Positions 56,233 to 64,000 of a DNA stretch of 64,000 nucleotides are shown here, one piece after another (the first letter of the stretch is position 1; the number at the start of each line of letters is the position of its first letter). Under the pieces are notes generated by a model. It worked only from the letters and a program-made list of their open reading frames with translations. It did no database searches and was not told the DNA's origin. This stretch comes from Patiria miniata (lineage: Eukaryota; Echinodermata; Asteroidea; Valvatida; Asterinidae). The DNA lies in assembly GCF_015706575.1 (NCBI RefSeq), contig NW_024037076.1:16930898-16994897 (forward strand). The letters run 5' to 3'. Both the position numbers and the translations under genes were made by a program.

Positions 56233-56730
56233 CGTGTAATGGTACCACTAAAGGAGACACGTTATTGTAATTTCTTCGCACGATGGGAGACATCGACCCT
56301 TAGGGAGACATGTTCATGTCTTTCTAATGTCTCAGCGTCCCTTTAGAGGCAAAATGTTGCTGTCGCAATTAGATTATATTTGTTGCTTGTGGTCTAATAA
56401 GTAAACGTACTGAAATTGGTGGGAAAAGGACAAGGCAATATTGGGTTAGGGCACATTTAAGTTTGAAAAATGTTATGCACAAGTCTATGGGCATGTCTCC
56501 CAAATGTCCAATCCTAACCCAATATTCCCTTGTACTTTTTCCACGAATTTCGGTATGCTTACTAATTAGACCACGAGCAACAAATACATAATCTAATTGC
56601 GACACCAAAATTTTGCCTCTAAAGGGGGGCCATGACATAAGGAAGACATGAAAATGTCTTCCTAATGGCCGATGTCTCCCATCATGCGAAGAAATTACGA
56701 TAATGTGTCTCCTTAATGTACCATTACACG
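56233..56730. repeat. Long fold-back element, ~220-bp arms
   Basis: CGTGTAATGGTAC at the left and GTACCATTACACG at the right, with the arms complementary almost to the centre (attgggttagg and cctaacccaat around a ~55-bp loop). It lies just upstream of visible exon 1, in an intron. The 89-aa frame across it is an artefact. Confidence 0.85.
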
Positions 56731-58121
56731 ATAATGCTTGTTATAACAATATATGTTTCATTTTCCACGTTTAGATCAAATTCAACAGAAATGAAGTACA
56801 GCCATATACTCCCTTGATAACTTAAATACACTCAATTGTTTTAAAAGAACTGATATATTTTCATGCACAAATTTCACACCAATGCTTAGTGTATGGTATA
56901 AGAATTATCCAGAGACCAAGACACAACAACTCAAGAATTGATTGTTTACTACAGCTTGCATACATTTCTAAAATATAAAGGTTAGAACAATAACCAGTTA
57001 ATGCTTAGGTGTACACATGGCTTTCAAAATTACATGCAGATCACTCAGCTGTGATGTTCACCCCCTAATACAACAATGGACCAGGCCACTGCAACTTATC
57101 ACCAATAGGCTGCAGGTTTAGGCAAGGTTTTATCAGTGGGAGAGTCCAAGTATCAGACAATGGGGGTGATAATATAATATAGGTACATATGCACAATACA
57201 CATGTACACATTACACAGCATGGCATGAAGCATACTTTTCTTGTAGAATCATACATGTACATGAACATATGTACAAACATATTTATTATTGAGAAAAAAA
57301 GCAATATAATTCAACTGGGCAAGTGCAACAAGTGTAAAAACAAACGCTTAACAAGACACAAGTTCATGGATTTCAGTGTTTTTTTATATTCTACTGTTGG
57401 GCATCTGCAAGGAGAATACCCACAAGAGTTGTTATGTTATTAGTCTTTGCGATGATTATGTAACTACCGGTAACAGGCATGCTGGGAATTTAGAAAAAAT
57501 GAGGAAATCCCAAACCACACAAGATATTTATAATGGCATTCATGAGAAGAAAACGAAAAACGAGGAAATCAGCGGATCCGGGGATAAGCTAAATGCCTGA
57601 ACTAAAGAAAATATGGCGTTACGTATGGGACTAACACTCCCATGCAGTTCCTTCAAATTCACAAAATGTAGACGGATTTTGCAAGGTAAGGGAAGTAAAA
57701 AGAGCCCAGCCTACTATTTTTCACATAAAGGGCTTTTATAATTATGCCCCCGAAAGAAGAAGTACATAGAAAGTGCCATTGGATTTCTTCATTATATGTG
57801 TAGTGGGTTTAGGAGGATACAGGAAAGCCCATGATTTAAGGGTTAATGCTTGTTTCCACTAGTGACGTGAAATAATGAGTTATTGACAAGTTTGAACTGT
57901 TGATGATCTTTTAATTAATCCTGTCTGCCTAAAGCTCTAATCAATTATGCTCAATCTCTATCCAATCTGAAATAAAGTATCACCGCATTTCCTAAAAAAG
58001 AATGTGTTTAAATCCACATCCAAAGATCTAAATCTCCTAACCCCTGCTGAAAAGGCGCTCACAGCAGCGAGCCCCAAAACCCCTGCAAAATGCCTTCTCC
58101 CCCCCCCCCCCTCCTCTCGGC
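56731..58121. other. Intron or upstream sequence, nothing assigned
   Basis: AT-rich. I found no minus-strand exon that would end in phase 0 to precede visible exon 1. Confidence 0.35.
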
Positions 58122-58640
58122 TTAAAGCTACAGTCCATCATTTGTAATTTGTGCATTTTGTTCGTTTGAAGCAACAAAAGAGTTCAAAATCTAATGAAGG
58201 ATACTGAGCAACTAACCTGATGAAGTTTCAGCTAAGCTTCAGCTGTACATTCCGAGAAAAACAGCATTCTATGATCTCAATTTCAAATCAAAAGTTACTG
58301 AATCATGTTTTGAATTGTTTTGAATTGCAGCTATACGCGACGTCGCGCACTGATCCGACGAATTATAACAACCGCGCGCGCGTGTGCGTCGTTCCAATAC
58401 TTGTGCGCGCTGCGCTGAATAACAAAACGAACTACTAATTTAAATTTTCCTACGGTGCTTCTTAAGAATCACCGTTGGAAATGCCTTCTTTCGTTGATTA
58501 CTTCAAAATGACAGCTTGCCAGAAAGAATAATTTCGCAGAGAGTTTAGTCCACTTACTATCTTTCAACCAAGTATGTTTTTCAACAATAATTACGCCGGT
58601 TACTTTTTGGATGGCTGCAAATGATGGACTATAGCTTTAA
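58122..58640 (-). mobile_element. MITE family A, copy 10
   Basis: TTAA at both ends. The most similar copy is 54197-54704, which shares the gttccaatacttgtgcgcgc variant. A poly-C run precedes it. Confidence 0.9.
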
Positions 58641-58760
58641 TGTAGCGTCGGTTACAAAGTTGCATAAGGCCCTGCTCGTGAGACTCAACTCTGCACTAAG
58701 GGCTTCTGACAGATGGTCTACCCTGCGTTAATTTGCGACTAAGCGCATTCTTCCTTCCAG

Positions 58761-58980
58761 GTTGTGCGGTGCGTCAAGAGGAATTTATCACTTTGATGTT
58801 AGTGGGCAGGAGTACCGGTACTCACAAACCGTGTCTAGGCTTGTATTTTGGGCAAGGCCTGCGGTTAACACCCAAGATGTTCTGTATGCCACATCAGGAA
58901 ATGATAAAAGTCAAAATGGCAAACCGCAAATTGTGTATGAGACAACGTATTTTTTTTTAAATCCAGTCTTAGGTGGTTAG
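58761..58980 (+). other. Exon-like open stretch, unassigned
   Basis: A good acceptor (cattcttccttccag) precedes LCGASRGIYHFDVSGQEYRY, SQTVSRLVFWARPAV and more, open to a stop at 58978-58980. The composition is protein-like. The (Y/F)HFDVS...V..LVFWARP pattern is loosely like a TGF-beta family prodomain strand pair (as in inhibin or activin), but this is a guess. It is antisense to the CATSPERB intron. It could be an exon of a nested gene, a last exon, or a pseudogene. Confidence 0.35.
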
Positions 58981-59486
58981 TGGTTCATGGGCCTTTGGAG
59001 TCAAAGTGTTTCCAAAACCATGGTTGCTGAAACCATACATTCACCTCAATCTTTAGCCCAAAGATTGAGGTGAATCCAGACTTTGGCTACACCTCTGGGT
59101 TTTGACTCAAAAGCAAGACACCCAGGTCCATCTAAACGTCGGCCTTGTGTCTTTTGATCGAGCATATATTCCTGATTGCTGAAACGGACCGATATTGAGC
59201 TAAAACTCTCAAAGTTTAATAGGAGCAAGAAATGTGTCAAAGTGAAAAGCAGCAGGGAGCAGCATGATGCGTCGATAACCCTTCATAAAAGTTAAAATGT
59301 CTAGAAACAAGTCAGGTGTGTTTACAAACACAAATGCCCCGCAACCGTGACTGTTTCCATGACATAACACCACTCTAACATCAACTTACATGTACCTTGG
59401 TCAAATGGAACGTTCATTGACAGCATTAGTGTCTTCTGTAGGTTTTATATGAATAAATCCCTAATCCCTATGATCTCAGAATAAAT
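58981..59486. other. Nothing assigned
   Basis: No gene seen. A short inverted pair, cacctcaatctttag and caaagattgaggtg, lies at 59042-59073. Confidence 0.35.
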
Positions 59487-60219
59487 ACAAGATTTCTATT
59501 GTTTTAGCCACTGTGACCTTGACCCTTGACCTTTTGACCCCCAATGCGATAGGCTCCTTAGGATTGCCAAGGACAATCCACAAACCAAATTTGAAGTTCA
59601 TATGTAAAGTATATCTCAAGTTATCACGCTGACAAAATTTCTTTTGTTTTTGCCACTGTGACCTTGACCCTTGACCTTTTGGCCCCAAATTCAAAAGGCT
59701 TCTTAGGATTGCCAAGGACAATCCACAAACCAAATTTGAAGTTCATATGTAAAGTATATCTCAAGTAATCGCGCTGACAAGATTTCCATTGTTTTAGCCA
59801 CTGTGAACTTGACCCTTGACCTTTTGGCCCCAAATGCAATAGGCTTCTTAGGATTGCCAAGAACAATCCACAAACCAAATTTGAAGTTCATATGTTAAGT
59901 ATTTCTCAAGTTATCGCGCTGACAAGATTTCTATTGTTTTAGCCACTGTGAACTTGACCCTTGACCTTTTGGCCCCAAATGCAATAGGCTTCTTAGGATT
60001 ACCAAGAACAATCCACAAACCAAATTTGAAGTTCATATGTTAAGTATTTCTCAAGTTATCGCGCTGACAAGATTTCTATTGTTTTAGCCACTCTGAACTT
60101 GACCCTTGACCTTTTGGCCCCAAATGCAATAGGCTTCTTAGGATTACCAAGAACAATCCACAAACCAAATTTGAAGTTCATATGTTAAGTATTTCTCAAG
60201 TTATCGCGCTGACACGATT
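59487..60219. repeat. Satellite array, five 145-bp units
   Basis: gttttagccactgtga recurs at 59501, 59646, 59791, 59936 and 60081, an exact 145-bp step. Each unit holds cttgacccttgacctttt, the shape of clustered nuclear-receptor half-sites. 145 is not a multiple of 3, so the frames seen are not a repeat protein. Confidence 0.95.
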
Positions 60220-60225
60220 TATCCG

Positions 60226-60360
60226 GACACACACACCCACCCACCCACACACCCACCCACCCACACACCCACCCACCCACACACCCACCCACCCACACAC
60301 CCACCCACCCACACACCCACCCACCCACACACCCACCCACCCACACACCCACCCACCCAC
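60226..60360. repeat. Microsatellite, 16-bp unit CACACACCCACCCACC
   Basis: About eight tandem units, ending the 145-bp array. It is strongly strand-asymmetric (A/C only). Confidence 0.97.
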
Positions 60361-60699
60361 GGAAGGACAAGGCGGAAACAGTATGCCCCTTCGGCTTCGC
60401 CGCGGGGCATAAAAATTAAGTGGTCTGGAAACAGCGGCGTGCAATACCGGAAGCATTTTCTAGGCCCAACCCCCCCCCCCCCCCTCCCAAACTTATAATC
60501 CCTATATATCCGCTCTCTGCGCGAACAAGAGAGGGCTTTTTTAACCGTTTTTGAAAGCCCCTTTGGACGGGACACATACCGGTGCAACGCATGTGCACAA
60601 AGCAACAGTGTCTTCGCGAAAGCATCAGGCGTCTTCAGCAGCGCGTTCCAATGTCTCGCCCAGTGGTCTCCCTAATGAGGGGGCACTTGTGCAAGGAGC

Positions 60700-60785
60700 C
60701 CATATGACAAAATTTACCAATGGGATAGCTTGACAAGCAATGTGTATAAAATTTACCAATGGGATAGCTTGACATGCAATGTGTT
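60700..60785. repeat. Tandem duplication, ~40-bp unit
   Basis: aaatttaccaatgggatagc then ttgaca.gcaatgtgt occurs twice in a row. Confidence 0.9.
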
Positions 60786-61157
60786 TACCATGTTCATTTG
60801 ATTTTTGCCACCCCATTTTCTCCTCCCCCTCCTACACGTACTTTGTAAAACATTTCCTGGCTCGTAAATTTTGTGACACAAGGAATAAGTACAATGCATT
60901 TGGACACTAGGCTCAGCACATGATTTGTTAAGCAGCCCCAGAAAATGAAACAACGATACAAAGTAGGCTACTTTTAAATTGAACAAGTACCAAGTGGTAC
61001 AACCAACGGCCGCGGCCGGGTAACGTGTGAAGACGGCTTACGGCACCATCCGCACGTGGACCCGGACTGTATCCGTACCTCGAGGGTACAGAAAACGAAA
61101 ACGAATGGGGCGTGATGGGGCGCAAAAATATGCAAATTAGACGCATGCGCATCAGTG

Positions 61158-61680
61158 TTAAAGGGAATATACAACATTTGCAAACATCGAAAAATAAAAC
61201 TACCAAGTTTTTGCGAAATACCTTAATAGGATGTTGGTAAATGACAGTCTAAAGCATCCTGTAAAATTATGGCACCTGGTATACTGTCATTTTCAAGAAA
61301 AGTGGTATTTTTGTATCAATTTCCAACGCTGATCGGCCGATCAGCGTTGGAAACAACTGGCTTTTTTTTCAAATACTGGCCCCAATTGACCATCGCACTT
61401 GTTTACAATCGATTACAAACCTATGAACGGGTACGAGCCAGCTAGACTGGTTCCCTAACCTTACAATTCCCCAATGTATGTAAACTGCTCTGTTTCTTCT
61501 TATATGGAGTCAGGGAACCAGACTAAAGGAAAATGATCGTTTTTCTTGGTTTTTATAGCATTTTCGAACCCAAAACCTCCAAAAAGTCAGTGTAACTATA
61601 TTTGCTTTATATTTCCAACCCCCCAATTCCAACCATTTCTGAAAATTACAGCAAAAGCAAATGATGTATATTCCCTTTAA
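61158..61680 (-). mobile_element. MITE family B, copy 6
   Basis: TTAA at both ends, inverted. An exact 32-bp central palindrome (61321-61352) whose arm sequence (acgctgatcgg) differs from other copies on both sides alike. Confidence 0.92.
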
Positions 61681-61799
61681 GCAAAGCTTTATTAATTGAG
61701 TAGCATGAATACAATATATCGCTGAGTAAATTTTCCACCAACCAACCAACCCACCCACCAACCAAAAGGATGTCATTTGTTATTTTCTAAAGTCAGAAT

Positions 61800-62500
61800 G
61801 CAACTTAAAGAAACTTTCATTTCAGCAGCGGGAGTCCACCTCGCCACTACTTCACGCAATCTCTGCCATAACTTAAGACTTCTCACAAAACCGTGAGGAA
61901 ATTTCGCCAGTCCAGCTGTCTGTCTCAACACCTGGCCAAATCCGGTACCCTGTCTCTCCTTCCCTCAGATGTCGTCCTTTTTTTCCTCCTTGTGAGTAAC
62001 TTTTGCCACTTAATAAAGCCCAGGTTACAAAAACCCATAAATCATCCTCAACGCTGGTCGTTTTTTATTATCAGTGAACGGGGCACATGTGGGGGAGGTA
62101 TTTTTATCCCTCAGACAGGAACTGTAATTTGGAGCAAGGCCTCCCCAGTCCTCTTATCAGCTCTAGGGATCTTCAAGACTGACTGGCCAATTTGGAAAAT
62201 CTGTGTGTTTATCATCAGCTTGGGCATCCGAGTATCTCTGCCGTGGTGCATTCAAATGTCCGCTTTTGTAGGACTCTGTAGAGTACAGATATCCTACATT
62301 TTGATGCACGATTCCGGGCACGATATCAATTCTATCACAGAGGCACCCTTCAGTGGCGAAAGCATTGTGCCAGCTATTGCTCAGATAATCCGTCACAGCT
62401 AGGGCAGTTGTTTTGTACTAGTACACTATGGTTTCTCCATTGAAAGTGGCCCTCGTGCATGTATAGTGATCATGTGCCTATATGCGTCTATAGGTTAGCT
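61800..62500. other. Unassigned; overlapping open frames on both strands
   Basis: A 169-aa + frame (61893-62402) and a 77-aa minus frame (62163-62396) overlap. Neither shows a domain or convincing splice sites. Pieces such as tcttttcccttccctcag near 61952-61968 could be an acceptor. Confidence 0.25.
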
Positions 62501-62623
62501 GCGTTTCTCTACCGTCCCTGAATATACTGCCCAAAACCACCCCAGCACTGTATTGCTTCATAATAAGATTCACCAGGGTATACCAGTACATTTTTTGTAA
62601 ATTCATGTACAACTAGGCGGTAA

Positions 62624-63114
62624 CAAGGGCGGATCCAGAACACAATTTTGGGGGGGGCCAAAAACATTTTTGGTCCCCCCAAAAAGTGGGTCAAAAAAAT
62701 TACGGCGTGGGGTTCGGGGCCCACTTAAGGGCCCCGAAATTTTTTTGGATTCTAGATGCTCTGTGGTGCGATCTGAGGCAATTTCTGACCACTTTAACCA
62801 ATGTTTTTTTTGAGGAAAAGATGGTGGTGTACTCATTGCCTGCCTTTATTGCGATGTCAAAAAGTGGGTAAAAAAATTACGGCGTGGGGTTCGGGGCCCG
62901 CTTAAGGGCCTGGAAATTTTTTGGATTTTAGATGCTCTGTGGTGCGATCTGAGGCAATTTCTGACCACTTTAACCAATGTTTGTTTTGAGGAAAAGATGG
63001 TGGTGTACTCATTGCCTGCCGTTATTGCGATGTCACATAAAAAAAAAAAAAAATGATTTCGTTTTGGGGGGGGGGCCATGGCCCCCTTTGGCCCCCCCCC
63101 TGGATCCGCCCTTG
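62624..63114. mobile_element. Element G3: CAAGGGCGGATC ends, 8-bp target duplication
   Basis: 491 bp. GGCGGTAA flanks both sides (62616-62623 and 63115-63122). It has an internal tandem duplication (ggattctagatgctctgtgg and ggattttagatgctctgtgg, at about 62745 and 62923). Confidence 0.9.
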
Positions 63115-63860
63115 GGCGGTAACCCGGCTTTGGTGGTTTGTAGGACACATAGAGTTGCCGGATGTAGCGACCGATTACCATGAGAAGTTGTCCCCCTAAT
63201 GCCATCCTTTTGCGCCTGAAACCGCACTGAAATCTGTGCTCTTTTTGTCACACAGTATCACACAGACCCATATGAATAGTGACCTCTATAGTCATATTGG
63301 CATTCATGTACGTGCGTGAATGTATAGACGTGCACTGTACGTAAGAGAGAGGACCCTCTGGGAGGGGCCCATGGGTCGCAATCGCTTAACAAAGGTTGAA
63401 CAAAGGTTGAACAAATTTAAGTTGGACCAAGCCTCACCAATCCACCAAGTTTGAGCGCCGTGCGACCTGCAACTTCCGAAAATAATGTAAGCCAAACATC
63501 CAAATAGAGACGTGTGTACATTATTTATTCAGTGTAATAAAATTTTATACAAGCTCTTTCTAAACTTTACAATCCCACTGGGATACGTAATAGATTGCTC
63601 ATTATAGGTACAAAGATTCCTTAAGCTTTGTGAACCCCTAATGTCTGAGGATAATGAGTTTCATTGGGTAACAATTCTGGGTAGCAATAAAAGAACATGA
63701 AGTTATATATCGTTGCCTAAATCATTTGTTTCATATTGTTCCAAAGGTAAGAACTTATGAGCATTCTTCAATATTCTTAACTTCAATTTTTTAATGGATA
63801 ATTATGAACTTCAGGATGCATAATTGTCCGTCTAAATTTTTTTCTTTTCTTCAAATTAGG
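63115..63860. other. Nothing assigned
   Basis: AT-rich flank; no supported exon found. A poly-A signal-like aataaaa stands near 63537 and again near 63688, without gene context. Confidence 0.35.
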
Positions 63861-64000
63861 TTTTGCCCTTCACTGATGTATCATAAACACTGTATACTCA
63901 GTGTGTTACCTCCCGAGTGAAAGTTGGAAAAAAATCACTTGGGTGGGACTCGAACCCACGACCTCCTGCTTTCTAGTGCAGATGTCTTACCACTCCACCA
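63861..64000 (-). mobile_element. tRNA-derived repeat, running off the window
   Basis: ttttgcccttcactgatgta, gttacctcccgagtgaaagt, then gggactcgaacccacgacct and the complement of a Ser-like anticodon arm. Same family as 8767-9075, opposite orientation. Confidence 0.65.

Noticed and set aside
59476..59891. Repeat-protein-like minus frames (MNFKFGLWIVLGNPK and copies)
   Set aside because: The unit is 145 bp, so frames do not carry through the array; they are translations of a satellite.
61893..62402. 169-aa + strand open frame
   Set aside because: No recognisable domain, and an overlapping open minus frame of equal quality; kept only as an unassigned stretch.

Overview
The window is animal nuclear DNA: long TE-filled introns, GT-AG splicing, many MITEs, tRNA-derived repeats and the dispersed motif acatgtacatgta. 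A complete-looking 3' part of a CatSper beta gene and a RAG1-N-terminal-like gene together suggest a marine invertebrate deuterostome, most likely an echinoderm. The phylum is inferred, not proven.

Layout. Positions 2-1015 (+) hold the 3' end of a gene for a zinc-finger/AT-hook/acidic protein whose first part resembles the N-terminal non-core region of RAG1. No core recombinase follows before the stop. From 56127 down to 7166 (-) run 17 exons of CATSPERB, the beta auxiliary subunit of the sperm CatSper calcium channel. They total 2298 nt, or 765 residues plus stop, and every junction is in phase. The two genes converge tail to tail. The CATSPERB 5' part (roughly 350 residues by comparison with the mammalian protein) was not found and probably lies beyond position 64000.

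The last CATSPERB exon runs into an ~80-bp minisatellite that supplies the cytoplasmic tail and the stop codon. Introns and flanks hold several element families whose ends can be read directly. (A) Ten copies of a ~0.5-kb TTAA-ended MITE. (B) Six copies of a second TTAA-ended MITE that shares a central-palindrome design with A. (E) Three elements with CAGAGATG ends and exact 6-bp target duplications. (G, H) Poly-G elements with exact 8-bp duplications. There is also a 2.2-kb hAT-like element with an 8-bp duplication, fold-back elements, tRNA-derived SINEs, and a very recent 1.61-kb tandem duplication whose junction is a poly-G run. Several elements are nested.

One further exon-like open stretch on the + strand (58761-58980) could not be assigned. 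Apart from CATSPERB and the RAG1-N-like gene I see no other convincing protein gene, and no standard intact tRNA, rRNA or CRISPR array.
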